NCBI RefSeq assembly: GCF_019145375.1
Contig: NZ_JAHSTX010000002.1
Span: 438,001-502,000 of the forward strand
Reading direction: 5' to 3'
DNA from: Pseudomonas triticicola
GTDB lineage: Bacteria > Pseudomonadota > Gammaproteobacteria > Pseudomonadales > Pseudomonadaceae
Length of the DNA stretch: 64,000 bases
Positions 11,001 through 19,015 of this stretch are shown one piece after another (position 1 is the stretch's first letter; each line of letters starts with the position of its first letter). Position numbers and translations under genes: made by a program. Under the pieces are notes generated by a model. The model did no database searches. It saw only the letters and a program-made list of their open reading frames with translations, and was not told where the DNA came from.

Positions 11001-11086
11001 TGACCGACACCAGTGGCGTCATCACCACCATTGTAGAGAAGGGTGGCGGCGGCAGCCGTCGTATCATGTGGCGACAAATCCAGTAA
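7997..11086 (+). CDS. pilY1: Pilus tip adhesin/mechanosensor PilY1
   Basis: Large secreted protein of 1029 residues that caps the type IV pilus and acts in adhesion, retraction control and surface sensing. A signal peptide ends at PAWA. The N-terminal part has a von Willebrand A-like MIDAS motif (LIDDSGSMNS, near residue 50). An acidic loop near residue 313 (GVNNDGDNLNGDGEGD) and another near residue 961 (DTNGDRLVDGTD) look like calcium sites; the second matches the site that controls retraction in P. aeruginosa PilY1. The C-terminal part has beta-propeller repeats. The start is the ATG at 7997 inside the end of pilX. No pilY2 follows. Confidence 0.92.
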   Translation: MRSIERGLSLLVGMLLSLYLAAPAWAFTPSDSPLLSAAAVAPNVMLLIDDSGSMNSIIYAAEFNPNVNRTPARQCNAFLGLCSALNAPQITGDTVFLSSLPTSGCSGGAYAFYNNSVAPLCLKLPDPVGNENTRYSADYISYIVSLANSNGTRDFTNGAIPNDYRMNVARNVSTALVSSNRTLRMGLSTFNPATSSNPGNGGFIARSITDLSPVTGSVTQAQADTNYNALISSINGLNAVANTPLAESYYEVTRYMRGLAPYYNGTPATYTSPIQYRCQKNYGVVITDGLPTYDRTFPTNDPLGGSRLPNWDGVNNDGDNLNGDGEGDTLYLDDIAKFAFDIDMRSTGTDAAGKSWNAVDFPRQNMNTYTVGFAADNDMLSDAASYGQGRYYQATDSSGLNAALSSALSDITSKAGSGGAGVASSSTLTSGSSFYQTTYDPKDWRGTIRSFGFTSTGTVNTSAAQWSTDTTIVPSATAPTFQSWNTLSNTPIALAFGSFSPAQQNTLNQGLPTGISGTELVEWSKGTNRAGLKVRTALLGDIINSPLVLASPSDKTASDLTGDSSYTNYLTTKAANMNTSLVVNANDGFVNVINSANGTRRYAYMPSSVLPSLRLIADTNYVNGVSHKFLVDGQLGVFDAQAGTTWRTLAIGGTGAGGKTFYGLQLFDASAGNVIKALWEVSAPATANASNAFNDLGYAYARPEVARLANGRWATFIANGYGSNSGVAALYVLDAMDGSLIRKIVIDSTETTNGLSSVKLRVNSSNVVQAAYAGDLKGRMWKFDLSAPGAESWGVAFAGKPLFTAPGGATQPITAQPLLADNPQGGKQVFFGTGKFNETADKTNKDLQAFYSIWDAEGGAGQITVSSLQAQAITGSFSGSSGQFLTTSQNETTYPAEKGWYLPLVYNNVLTGERVINQASIVLGRVVFTTASVDTTDPCSSFGTGRLVELDAFNGKMLNYAVIDTNGDRLVDGTDTISSGVVFTGGIPTLNVISAGGTGKVVTDTSGVITTIVEKGGGGSRRIMWRQIQ

Positions 11087-11101
11087 GCGAGAATTTGAGG
11101 C

Positions 11102-11503
11102 ATGCGCAGATCCAGCCGAGGTTTTACCCTGATCGAGATCATGATCGTCATCGCGATTATCGGGATCATCCTCACCATCAGCATCCCCAGCTACAACGAA
11201 TACGTGAAGAAGGGCCGTCGCGCCGAAGTGGTCTCGCTGCTCTCGGAGCAGGCGCAGACCCTCGAACGCTTCTATACCCGCAACAATGTCTACACCGGCG
11301 TCACCGGGCTGAGCTCGGGCAATGATTTCTACACCATCACCCCGACGCTGACCGACCAGACCTTTGTGCTCACCGCTATTCGTAAAACCGGCTCGGCCAT
11401 GGCCACCGACAAGTGCGGGGATTTCACCCTGACCAACACCGGCGTGCGAAGCATGAACAACGCGACCACCGGAGTGACCGCCAAGGATTGCTGGGGCCGC
11501 TGA
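11102..11503 (+). CDS. pilE: Minor pilin PilE
   Basis: 133-residue type IV pilin, last gene of the operon. The leader MRRSSRG is followed by FTLIEIMIVIAIIGIILTIS with Glu5. A cysteine pair near the C-terminus (KCGDFTL ... KDCWGR) should form the disulfide-bonded D-region of pilins. It starts 15 bases after pilY1. Similar genes are often labelled pilE or general pilin; the position after pilY1 supports PilE. A GC-rich hairpin follows. Confidence 0.88.
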   Translation: MRRSSRGFTLIEIMIVIAIIGIILTISIPSYNEYVKKGRRAEVVSLLSEQAQTLERFYTRNNVYTGVTGLSSGNDFYTITPTLTDQTFVLTAIRKTGSAMATDKCGDFTLTNTGVRSMNNATTGVTAKDCWGR

Positions 11504-11516
11504 CGCATTCTTTTTC

Positions 11517-11540
11517 GGGCGCCTTTTGCGCCCACTGTCT
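11517..11540 (+). terminator. Probable terminator of the minor pilin operon
   Basis: GGGCGC and GCGCCC form a 6-base stem with a short loop, followed by a T-rich stretch ending in CTTTTTA. It lies between pilE and thiO on the same strand. The stem is short and the T-run does not start directly after it, so some readthrough into thiO is likely. Confidence 0.5.
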
Positions 11541-11559
11541 TTTTACGGTTGGATCAAAC

Positions 11560-12660
11560 ATGACCAGGCAACAGCAAGTGGTGATTGTCGGCGGCGGGGT
11601 GATTGGCCTGCTCACTGCCTACAATCTCGCCTCCGAAGTGCGCAGCGTGGTGCTGCTGGACCGCTCGAATGTCGGCCAGGAATCGTCCTGGGCTGGCGGC
11701 GGCATCGTCTCGCCGTTATACCCGTGGCGCTACAGTCCGGCAGTCACCGCGCTGGCGCATTGGTCGCAGGACTTTTATCCACAGCTCGGCCAGCGCTTGT
11801 TTGCCGACACGGGGGTTGATCCTGAGGTGCACACCACTGGCCTGTATTGGCTGGATCTGGACGATGAAGCCGCAGCCCTGGCCTGGGCCGAGCGGGAAAA
11901 TCGGCCGCTGCGGGCTGTGGATATCTCGGCGGCACATGACGCGGTGCCGGTGCTCGGCAGCGGTTTCAGCCGAGCGATCTACATGGCCGATGTCGCCAAC
12001 GTGCGCAATCCACGGCTGGTCAAATCGCTGAAAGCCGCGCTGCTGGCGCTGCCGAATGTGATGATTCATGAGCAATGCGAAGTCAGTGGCTTCGTCCGCG
12101 AGGGCGAGCGCGTGGTCGGCGTGCAGACTCCGACGGGCGTGATCAACGGCGATCAGATTGTGCTGACAGCGGGGGCGTGGAGCGGTGATCTGCTCCAGAC
12201 GCTGAGCCTGACGTTGCCGGTCGAGCCGGTCAAAGGCCAGATGATTCTCTATAAGTGCGCGGCTGATTTCCTGCCGAGCATGGTGCTGGCCAAGGGGCGA
12301 TATGCGATCCCGCGTCGCGACGGTCACATTTTGATCGGCAGCACGCTGGAGCACGAAGGCTACGACAAGACCCCGACCGATGTCGCGCTGCAAAGCCTCA
12401 AGGCCTCGGCCATCGAGTTGTTACCAGCGCTGGCGGATGCCGAGGTGGTCGGGCATTGGGCCGGGCTGCGGCCGGGGTCGCCGGAGGGCATTCCGTTTAT
12501 TGGCCGGGTGCCGGGGTGCGAGGGGTTGTGGCTGAACTGCGGGCATTACCGCAACGGGCTGGTGCTGGCGCCGGCGTCGTGTCAGTTGTTTGCTGACGTG
12601 ATGCTGGGGCGGGCGCCGATTATTGATCCCGCGCCGTATGCGCCTGAGGGCCGGATTTAG
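11560..12660 (+). CDS. thiO: Glycine oxidase ThiO
   Basis: FAD-dependent oxidase of the D-amino-acid oxidase family. In thiamine synthesis it oxidises glycine to the iminoacetate used for the thiazole ring. The 366-residue product begins with the dinucleotide fold VVIVGGGVIGLLTAYNL and has the conserved SSWAGGGIVSPLYPW and the C-terminal HWAGLRPGSPEG and NCGHYRNGLVLAPAS segments. The start is the ATG at 11560; upstream in-frame starts lie inside pilE. No other thi genes are adjacent. In P. aeruginosa the same position next to fimT is annotated as a D-amino acid oxidase. Confidence 0.9.
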   Translation: MTRQQQVVIVGGGVIGLLTAYNLASEVRSVVLLDRSNVGQESSWAGGGIVSPLYPWRYSPAVTALAHWSQDFYPQLGQRLFADTGVDPEVHTTGLYWLDLDDEAAALAWAERENRPLRAVDISAAHDAVPVLGSGFSRAIYMADVANVRNPRLVKSLKAALLALPNVMIHEQCEVSGFVREGERVVGVQTPTGVINGDQIVLTAGAWSGDLLQTLSLTLPVEPVKGQMILYKCAADFLPSMVLAKGRYAIPRRDGHILIGSTLEHEGYDKTPTDVALQSLKASAIELLPALADAEVVGHWAGLRPGSPEGIPFIGRVPGCEGLWLNCGHYRNGLVLAPASCQLFADVMLGRAPIIDPAPYAPEGRI

Positions 12661-12676
12661 TCAGGGGCGGGTAGAC

Positions 12677-12751
12677 CGCCTTCGCGAGCAGGCTCGCTCC
12701 AACAGGAATACTCATTCCAAATGTGGGAGCGAGCCTGCTCGCGAAGGGGCC
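12677..12751. repeat. REP-type inverted repeat (copy 1)
   Basis: Two 31-base arms around TTCGCGAGCAGGCTCGCTCC and its complement, separated by only 13 bases. It sits directly after thiO and directly before the pilR stop, so it lies between two converging genes. Right arm contains GTGGGAGCGAGCCTGCTCGC, the same sequence as eight further copies in this window. The short centre is unique: the other copies have about 40 bases between the arms. Confidence 0.85.
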
Positions 12752-12752
12752 T

Positions 12753-14099
12753 TTAATCCAGGCCCAACTTCTTCAGCCGATAGCGCATCGACCGAAACGA
12801 CAGACTCAACCGCTGCGCCGCCGCCGTGCGGTTCCAGCGGGTTTCCTCCAGCGCCTGCAGAATCAGCTTCCTCTCGACGCTCTCCAGATAATCCTCGAGA
12901 TTGTCGATCTGTGTCAGATCGGCCATCGCCCCGTCCGCCGTGCAATTGCCTTCGCTCAAGCGCAGATCCTGCGCCTCGATCGTGCGGTTTTCACACAGGG
13001 TGTGCGCGCGTTCGAGGACGTTCTCCAGTTCGCGCACATTGCCGGGAAAGCGATAGTTCTTCAGCGCCTCCAGCGCCTGCGGGTGCAGGCGTGCTTCGGG
13101 TTGTCCGGTGTCTTTGGCCAGGCGCTTGAGCACGTGCATGGCAAGCGCCTCGATGTCGTCGCGGCGTTCGCGCAGGGACGGCACGCGCAGTTCGATGACG
13201 TTGAGCCGGTAATAAAGATCCTGGCGGAAGCGTTCGGCCGAAACTTCGGCTTCAAGGTCTTTGTGCGTGGCGCAAAGGATGCGCACATCCACCACCGTTT
13301 CCTGCTGGCCGCCGACGCTGCGCACGGCTTTTTCCTGAATCGCTCGCAGCAATTTTACCTGCATCGACAGCGGCAGGTCGGCGACTTCATCGAGAAACAG
13401 AGTGCCGCCATGGGCCGCTTGAAACAGCCCGGGCTTGTCCTCGACGGCACCGGTGAAGCTGCCTTTGCGGTGACCGAAGAACTCGCTTTCCATCAGCTCT
13501 GACGGAATCGCCCCGCAGTTCACCGGCACAAACGGCTGGCTGGCGCGCGGACCTTGTTCGTGGATCAGACGGGCGACCAGTTCTTTGCCGCTGCCGGATT
13601 CACCACTGATGTACACCGGTGCCTGACTGCGTGCGAGCTTGTCGATCTGCTTGCGCAGATTGGCCATCGGCGGCGAATCGCCCAGCAAGCGTCGCTCGAT
13701 TGCCGTGCTCAAGCCGCCCGCTGTCGGCAGGCGCAGCGCCGAGCTGACCAGTTCGCGCAAGCGCGGCAGTTCCACCGGTTTGGTGAGGAAGTCGAACGCC
13801 CCGGCCTTCAGCGCATTGATCGCAGTTTCCAGGCTTCCGTACGCCGTGATCATCGCCACCGGCAGGTGTGGAGCGCGTTGCTGAATGTGTTGCACCAGCT
13901 CCAGCCCGGTGCCGTCGGGCAGGCGCATGTCGGTCAGGCACAGGTCAAAGTGCTCGCGCTGCAACAGCGCCTGAGCTTCGCCCAGATTGCGTGCGCTGAA
14001 GGTCTCGAGTTTCATCCGTCCCAGGGTGATTTCCAGGAGCTCGCGGATATCCGGTTCGTCGTCGACGATTAGAATTTTTTGCCGTGGGCTTGTATTCAA
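12753..14099 (-). CDS. pilR: Sigma-54 response regulator PilR
   Basis: NtrC-type activator of pilA transcription. Receiver domain with phospho-acceptor Asp57 (LCLTDMRLP), AAA+ domain with Walker A GESGSGKE and the sigma-54 contact loop GSFTGA, and a C-terminal Fis-type helix-turn-helix (RTAAAQRLSLSFRSMRYRLK). I take the TTG at 14099 as start: it overlaps the pilS stop in TTGA, gives 448 residues, and yields an N-terminus MNTSPRQKILIVDDE at the right place; the upstream ATG would add 30 residues from the pilS reading region. The partner kinase is PilS just upstream. Confidence 0.93.
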   Translation of the reverse strand: MNTSPRQKILIVDDEPDIRELLEITLGRMKLETFSARNLGEAQALLQREHFDLCLTDMRLPDGTGLELVQHIQQRAPHLPVAMITAYGSLETAINALKAGAFDFLTKPVELPRLRELVSSALRLPTAGGLSTAIERRLLGDSPPMANLRKQIDKLARSQAPVYISGESGSGKELVARLIHEQGPRASQPFVPVNCGAIPSELMESEFFGHRKGSFTGAVEDKPGLFQAAHGGTLFLDEVADLPLSMQVKLLRAIQEKAVRSVGGQQETVVDVRILCATHKDLEAEVSAERFRQDLYYRLNVIELRVPSLRERRDDIEALAMHVLKRLAKDTGQPEARLHPQALEALKNYRFPGNVRELENVLERAHTLCENRTIEAQDLRLSEGNCTADGAMADLTQIDNLEDYLESVERKLILQALEETRWNRTAAAQRLSLSFRSMRYRLKKLGLD

Positions 14100-15685
14100 C
14101 TTTGTTTCCGTCCGTGAGCAAAAGTGATGCGAAAGCAGCCGCCGCCTTGGCGTGATTTGAAGTCTAGGCGTGCCTGGTTGCTTTCGCACAGCTCACGGGA
14201 CAGATAAAGGCCAAGACCGGTGCCCTGGCTGCTGGTAGTGAAGAACGGCTCAAACAGATGCGCCTGTTCCTCGGCCGACACGCCGGGGCCGTTGTCCTGC
14301 ACTTCGAGCACTGCCAATTGGCTGTCGGGGTCGACGAACAGTGCCAGCCAGACGTCGGCCTGCTCGTGCAGTTGCGCACTGTGACGCCAGGCATTGCGTA
14401 TCAGATTGTCGAGAATCTGTCGCAACTGGTTGGGATCCATCAACGTGGTGAAATCGCCGGAATTGATCCGCAGATGAATGTGCTGGCGCTCATTGGCCTG
14501 CTCGCGGATTTCGCCGACGAAGTCTTCCAGCCACGGCTTGAGGTCCAGCCGTTGCGGCGCGCTTTGCTGGCGGCGGGACAGTTGCAGGACGTTTTCGATG
14601 ACTCGGTTCATGCGCTGGGAGTGGTCTTGAATAATCTGCGTCAGACGTCGATCTGCGCTATCGAGTTCCTCGGACTCGGCCAACAGCTGTGCGGCATGAC
14701 TGATCGCTCCCAGTGGATTGCGAATTTCATGGGAGATGCCGGCGGTCAAACGCCCGAGCGCAGCGAGCTTGAGTTGCTGCGCCTGTTGGGTGATTTGCGC
14801 CAGGTCTTCGAGAAACACCAGCGTCTGCTGGTTCGGGCTCTGCTCAAGGGCGATGAAACTGGGCTGCAGCTCAAGGCCATTGCCGGGGATTTTCAGGCTC
14901 TGCGGGCGCAAGGTCGGATTGTTACGCCACAGTTGCAGACGCTCGACGAGTGCTGGCGAATATTCGTCGATCAAATGACCTTGCAGATGACTATGGCCGA
15001 GCAGACTCTGCGCACTGTGATTGGCCAGTTGCACTCGGCGTTGTTCATCGAGCACCAGAATGCCGGTGCGCATGCGTTGCAGGATCAACGCGTTCAGCGC
15101 CTCCAGCCCGACCACTTCGCTGGCGCGCTGTTCGGCCAGGGTCTCGCTGACTTCGAGGCGACGAATCAGCCCTTGCACCAGCAGTGAGGCGGCGAAGCAC
15201 AGCGCGCCGAGGGTGCCGGCTTGCAGGTACGCGTTGGCGCTCAAGGGGCGGCTGAGACCCAGCAGAAAGCTCAGGCCGACAATGCCGATCGCCGCGATGG
15301 CGGCAATCAGCAGGCCGATGCGTCGGCGCAGCAGGGTGTTGCTGATCGCTACCGAGACCACCAGCAAATTGCCCAGCGCACTGGCCACGCCGCCCGCCGC
15401 GTAGAACAGGCCGCACAACAGCAGCACATCGACAAGCGCCAGGGTGAACAACTGCGCCGGGCGCCGGGTGTTTTCGAGGAACACCACCAGCAGCATATTG
15501 ATGATCAGGTACAGCCAGCTGCCGCCGCGCAGCAGATCGTCGTTGGCCGACGTCAGCAGGCGGTTGTCCATGTTGCTGGAGATCAGCAACACCAGGGTGA
15601 TGCCGACACTTAGACGGTACAGGTGATAAAGACGCAGCAGTCGCTGCGCCTGTTTCTGGTCGGCGTTGGCGGCCTCAGCGACCAC
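14096..15685 (-). CDS. pilS: Sensor histidine kinase PilS
   Basis: 529-residue membrane kinase, the usual PilS length. Six hydrophobic segments occupy about residues 20-185, followed by a PAS-like region, a HisKA domain with His319 (GISHEIRNPLGAISHAAQLL) and an ATPase domain with N box (NLIRNAWRHS), DNGPGV and GTGLGLYL. PilS phosphorylates PilR and in P. aeruginosa senses the PilA level in the inner membrane. The gene overlaps pilR downstream and the small gene upstream. Confidence 0.94.
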   Translation of the reverse strand: MVAEAANADQKQAQRLLRLYHLYRLSVGITLVLLISSNMDNRLLTSANDDLLRGGSWLYLIINMLLVVFLENTRRPAQLFTLALVDVLLLCGLFYAAGGVASALGNLLVVSVAISNTLLRRRIGLLIAAIAAIGIVGLSFLLGLSRPLSANAYLQAGTLGALCFAASLLVQGLIRRLEVSETLAEQRASEVVGLEALNALILQRMRTGILVLDEQRRVQLANHSAQSLLGHSHLQGHLIDEYSPALVERLQLWRNNPTLRPQSLKIPGNGLELQPSFIALEQSPNQQTLVFLEDLAQITQQAQQLKLAALGRLTAGISHEIRNPLGAISHAAQLLAESEELDSADRRLTQIIQDHSQRMNRVIENVLQLSRRQQSAPQRLDLKPWLEDFVGEIREQANERQHIHLRINSGDFTTLMDPNQLRQILDNLIRNAWRHSAQLHEQADVWLALFVDPDSQLAVLEVQDNGPGVSAEEQAHLFEPFFTTSSQGTGLGLYLSRELCESNQARLDFKSRQGGGCFRITFAHGRKQS

Positions 15686-15908
15686 TGGCGCCCGGGCCTT
15701 GCTCGAGATGAGCCTGGCTGCAATACCACTGTTGCTGGTTGCCCAGCGCGCGGTCGCGCGGCAGGTGCACGCCGCAATGTGCGCAACGCACCATCGGCGG
15801 CGCGTCCTGTTCGCGCGGCGGTCGGGTGGAGGCGGCGGGGGCCTTGAATTTGCGCCAGAGCCAGATGGCGGCGAAGATCAGGGCAATCCAGAACAATAAA
15901 CGAAGCAT
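15675..15908 (-). CDS. Small PP0621-family membrane protein
   Basis: 77-residue protein with one N-terminal membrane helix (MLRLLFWIALIFAAIWLW), then a basic linker and a small cysteine-containing domain: VRCAHCGVHLP and WYCSQAH, a possible zinc-binding set of three cysteines plus histidines. I recognise the type as the PP0621 family found upstream of pilS in Pseudomonas. Function unknown. It overlaps the pilS start by 11 bases, so it is probably cotranscribed with pilSR. Confidence 0.8.
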   Translation of the reverse strand: MLRLLFWIALIFAAIWLWRKFKAPAASTRPPREQDAPPMVRCAHCGVHLPRDRALGNQQQWYCSQAHLEQGPGASGR

Positions 15909-15986
15909 GATGAGCGGCTTTTCGACTGATGATCCGGCAGTTTAGCCAAGGACCCGATCAGCGCACAGCCTATTAAAGCGCGGCAA

Positions 15987-16020
15987 TAAAAAAGGGAGAT
16001 CCGCAGATCTCCCTTTTTTC
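15987..16020. terminator. Bidirectional terminator
   Basis: AAAAAAGGGAGATC and GATCTCCCTTTTTT form a perfect stem around GCA-like loop bases, with a T-run on either strand. It lies after the bamD stop (minus strand) and upstream of the small PP0621-family gene on the same strand, so its obvious job is ending the bamD transcript. Confidence 0.85.
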
Positions 16021-16035
16021 GTACAGCCGGTGTGA

Positions 16036-17052
16036 TCAGTCGAACACGCCGAAGGTCATGTAGCTGAACCACGAGCGATCGGTGTCGCTGGATTCCGGCT
16101 CTGGCTCTTCGATCACGTCGCCGTTCTCGTCCTTAGGCTTGAGCTCGTTCGGGATCGCATCTTTCGCGTCCTGGAACTGCTTCTGCACGTCCTGGTTGGC
16201 GCGGGTTTCGCCCGGCGGCAGCGGTGGACGCGATTCGATCAGGCCCAGAGTCGCCTTGCTCAGGAACGAACGGTTGTCGGCCTCGGCTACGCGTGGCACG
16301 AACTGGCCATCTTGCAGGCTCGGGTGATCCGGGTAGTTGAGCTTCAGGGTTTCCAGGCTGGTGGCGGCCAGATCGTCGAGGTGCAGACGCTGGTAGGCTT
16401 CGGTCATCACCGCCAGGCCGTCGCCGACCGATGGGGTTTCCTGGAAGTTTTCCACGACGTACTTGCCACGGTTGGCAGCGGCTACATAAGCCTGACGGGT
16501 CAGGTAGTAGTCGGCGACGTGGATTTCGTAGGCGGCCAACAGGTTGCGCAGATAGATCATGCGCTGCTTGGCGTCCGGCGCGTAGCGGCTGTTCGGGTAG
16601 CGGCTGGTCAGCTGCGCGAACTCGTTGTAGGAGTCGCGGGCGGCGCCCGGGTCACGCTTGGTCATGTCCAGCGGCAGGAAGCGCGCCAGCAGGCCGACGT
16701 CCTGGTCGAACGAGGTCAGACCCTTGAGGTAGTACGCGTAATCCACGTTCGGATGCTGCGGATGCAAACGAATGAAACGCTCGGCGGCAGACTTTGCAGC
16801 TTCCGGCTCGGCGTTCTTGTAGTTGGCGTAGATCAACTCCAGCTGAGCCTGATCGGCGTAGCGACCGAACGGATAACGCGACTCCAGAGCCTTCAGCTTG
16901 GCTGTGGCGCTGGTGTAGCTGTTGTTGTCCAGATCAGTCTGAGCCTGCTGATACAGCTCGGCTTCGCTGAGGTTTTCGTCTACGACTTCCTTCGATGAGC
17001 AAGCAGCGGTCAATGCGAGGATGGCGATCAGCAGCAGGTGTTTCACTTGCAT
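16036..17052 (-). CDS. bamD: Outer-membrane assembly lipoprotein BamD
   Basis: Essential lipoprotein of the BAM complex that inserts beta-barrel proteins in the outer membrane. The 338-residue product begins with a lipoprotein signal and lipobox LTAAC (Cys18). TPR repeats follow, with the typical [20 protein letters not shown] and ALTEAYQRL-like segments. The start is the ATG at 17052; a longer in-frame start reads through the promoter region shared with rluD. The C-terminal extension is acidic ([13 protein letters not shown]), as in other Pseudomonas ComL/BamD. Divergent from rluD, the same order as in P. aeruginosa. Confidence 0.95.
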   Translation of the reverse strand: MQVKHLLLIAILALTAACSSKEVVDENLSEAELYQQAQTDLDNNSYTSATAKLKALESRYPFGRYADQAQLELIYANYKNAEPEAAKSAAERFIRLHPQHPNVDYAYYLKGLTSFDQDVGLLARFLPLDMTKRDPGAARDSYNEFAQLTSRYPNSRYAPDAKQRMIYLRNLLAAYEIHVADYYLTRQAYVAAANRGKYVVENFQETPSVGDGLAVMTEAYQRLHLDDLAATSLETLKLNYPDHPSLQDGQFVPRVAEADNRSFLSKATLGLIESRPPLPPGETRANQDVQKQFQDAKDAIPNELKPKDENGDVIEEPEPESSDTDRSWFSYMTFGVFD

Positions 17053-17203
17053 GGCGGCTTGCGTCCCTATGACGGCCGCTGTCTTGGGCGGGGCCGTCCT
17101 GTTATGATGAGCGCCCCGTTGAAAAGCCTCGGGGCAAAAGACGCCGTATTTAACCACAAGCGCGCAGCCGAAACCAAAGGCTGTGCCGACGCCCAGTCCG
17201 AGC

Positions 17204-18166
17204 ATGTCCGATAAAATTGAACTTCGCGCAGAGGTGCCGTCCGAATTGGGCGGCCAACGCCTCGATCAAGTCGCCGCCCAACTCTTCGCTGAGCACTCAC
17301 GCTCGCGCCTTTCCGCCTGGATCAAAGAAGGTCGCCTGACTGTGGACGGGGCGGTGATCCGCCCGCGCGACATTGTGCATGGCGGTGCCATCCTTGAGCT
17401 GACTGCCGAGCAGGAGGCCCAGGGCGAGTGGATCGCCCAGGACATCGAGCTCGACATCGTCTATGAAGACGACGACATCCTGGTGATCAACAAGCCTGCG
17501 GGCCTGGTGGTGCACCCGGCTGCCGGTCATGCCGATGGCACCCTGCTCAACGCTTTGTTGCACCATGTGCCGGACATCATCAATGTCCCGCGCGCGGGAA
17601 TCGTGCATCGTCTGGACAAGGACACCACCGGTCTGATGGTGGTGGCCAAGACCATTCAGGCGCAGACCAAACTGGTTGCGCAATTGCAGAGCCGCAGCGT
17701 CAGCCGTATCTACGAGTGCATCGTGATCGGCGTGGTCACCGCCGGTGGCAAGATCAATGCGCCGATCGGTCGTCACGGCCAGCAACGCCAGCGCATGGCA
17801 GTGATGGAAGGCGGCAAGCCTGCCGTCAGCCATTACCGCGTGCTCGAGCGTTTCCGTTCCCACACTCATGTGCGAGTGAAGCTGGAAACCGGTCGGACCC
17901 ACCAGATCCGCGTGCACATGGCGCACATCAACTTCCCGTTGGTCGGCGATCCGGCCTACGGCGGGCGTTTCCGCATTCCGCCTGCGGCCAACCCGACCAT
18001 GGTGGAATCGCTCAAGCACTTCCCGCGTCAGGCGCTGCACGCGCGCTTCCTTGAACTCGATCACCCGACGAGCGGTGAGCGCATGAGCTGGGAATCGCCG
18101 CTGCCGGAAGATTTCGTCTGGCTGCTGACCCTGCTCAAGCAGGATCGCGAGGCTTTCGTCGGATGA
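17204..18166 (+). CDS. rluD: 23S rRNA pseudouridine synthase D
   Basis: Makes pseudouridines 1911, 1915 and 1917 in helix 69 of 23S rRNA. The 320-residue protein has an N-terminal S4 domain ([11 protein letters not shown] ... [14 protein letters not shown]) and the catalytic motif [12 protein letters not shown] with Asp138. The ending [13 protein letters not shown] and [11 protein letters not shown] are typical. The start is the ATG at 17204 ([11 protein letters not shown]). Its stop overlaps the next gene by 4 bases. A TATGAT at 17103 may be its -10 element. Confidence 0.95.
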   Translation: MSDKIELRAEVPSELGGQRLDQVAAQLFAEHSRSRLSAWIKEGRLTVDGAVIRPRDIVHGGAILELTAEQEAQGEWIAQDIELDIVYEDDDILVINKPAGLVVHPAAGHADGTLLNALLHHVPDIINVPRAGIVHRLDKDTTGLMVVAKTIQAQTKLVAQLQSRSVSRIYECIVIGVVTAGGKINAPIGRHGQQRQRMAVMEGGKPAVSHYRVLERFRSHTHVRVKLETGRTHQIRVHMAHINFPLVGDPAYGGRFRIPPAANPTMVESLKHFPRQALHARFLELDHPTSGERMSWESPLPEDFVWLLTLLKQDREAFVG

Positions 18167-18885
18167 ACTGGCTGACGCCGGACTGGCCTGCGCCGGCCAG
18201 CGTCAAAGCCTGTGTCACCACCCGCGAGGGTGGTGTCAGCGAGGCGCCGTTCGACAGCCTGAATGTGGGGGATCACGTCGATGATCGCCCGCAAGCGGTG
18301 GCCGAAAATCGTCGCCGTTTGACCGAACACTTCTCCATACAGCCTGCCTGGTTGCAGCAAGTGCACGGGATCACCGTTGCGCATGCCGATCCGGGCATCG
18401 TTGCGACTGCAGATGCCAGCTGGACCGCAACGCCGGGAATCGCCTGCGCAGCGATGACGGCGGATTGCTTGCCGGCGTTGTTCTGCGACCGTGCGGGCAC
18501 TCGCGTAGCGGCGGCCCATGCCGGTTGGCGTGGTCTGGCGGCGGGTGTGCTTGAAGCCACGCTCGACAGCCTTGATGTTGCACCTGAAGACGTGCTGGTC
18601 TGGCTCGGTCCGGCGATTGGCCCGCAAGCCTTTGAAGTCGGCGCGGAAGTACGCGAAGTCTTCGTCAAGCAGTTGCCGGAAGCGGCGACAGCCTTCGTGC
18701 CGAGCCACAATCCCGGCAAGTTCATGGCCGACATCTATCACTTGGCGCGCCTGCGTCTGGCTGAACGGGGTGTCACGGCTGTTTATGGTGGCGGTTTCTG
18801 CACCGTGACCGATCCGCGCTTCTTCTCCTATCGCCGTGCGTCGCGCACCGGTCGTTTCGCCTCTCTTGTTTGGCTCACCCGCTAA
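18163..18885 (+). CDS. pgeF: Peptidoglycan editing factor PgeF (YfiH/LACC1 family)
   Basis: 240-residue member of the YfiH family, formerly called polyphenol oxidase. Family members act on purine nucleosides and E. coli PgeF removes wrong amino acids from peptidoglycan precursors. Conserved metal and active-site segments are visible: QQVHGITV, MTADCLPALFCD, AAHAGWRGLAAGVLE and GPAIGPQAFEVG, with a C-terminal FFSYRRASRTGRFASLVWL. It overlaps the rluD stop (ATGA) and is coupled to it, as in many proteobacteria. Which activity dominates here cannot be told from sequence. Confidence 0.88.
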   Translation: MNWLTPDWPAPASVKACVTTREGGVSEAPFDSLNVGDHVDDRPQAVAENRRRLTEHFSIQPAWLQQVHGITVAHADPGIVATADASWTATPGIACAAMTADCLPALFCDRAGTRVAAAHAGWRGLAAGVLEATLDSLDVAPEDVLVWLGPAIGPQAFEVGAEVREVFVKQLPEAATAFVPSHNPGKFMADIYHLARLRLAERGVTAVYGGGFCTVTDPRFFSYRRASRTGRFASLVWLTR

Positions 18886-18914
18886 ACTCTCTGATCTGCA
18901 TCAACTCTCCGACG

Positions 18915-18942
18915 CTTGAATCTCCCAGAATCGACCGCATCT
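18915..18942 (+). promoter_or_regulatory. Sigma-32 (heat-shock) promoter of clpB
   Basis: CTTGAA at 18915 and CCGCATCT at 18935, separated by 14 bases. This matches the sigma-32 consensus CTTGAAA-N11-16-CCCCATNT with one mismatch in the -10 part. It is 75 bases upstream of the clpB start, with an AGGAAGG ribosome site in between. Heat-shock control of clpB is established in enterics and pseudomonads. Confidence 0.75.
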
Positions 18943-19015
18943 ACAGTTGTATCTGGCAGGTTTCTTTATTCAGGATGGTTTCTTAGGTCCGGCCTGCTCA
19001 AAAGGAAGGTGACCC

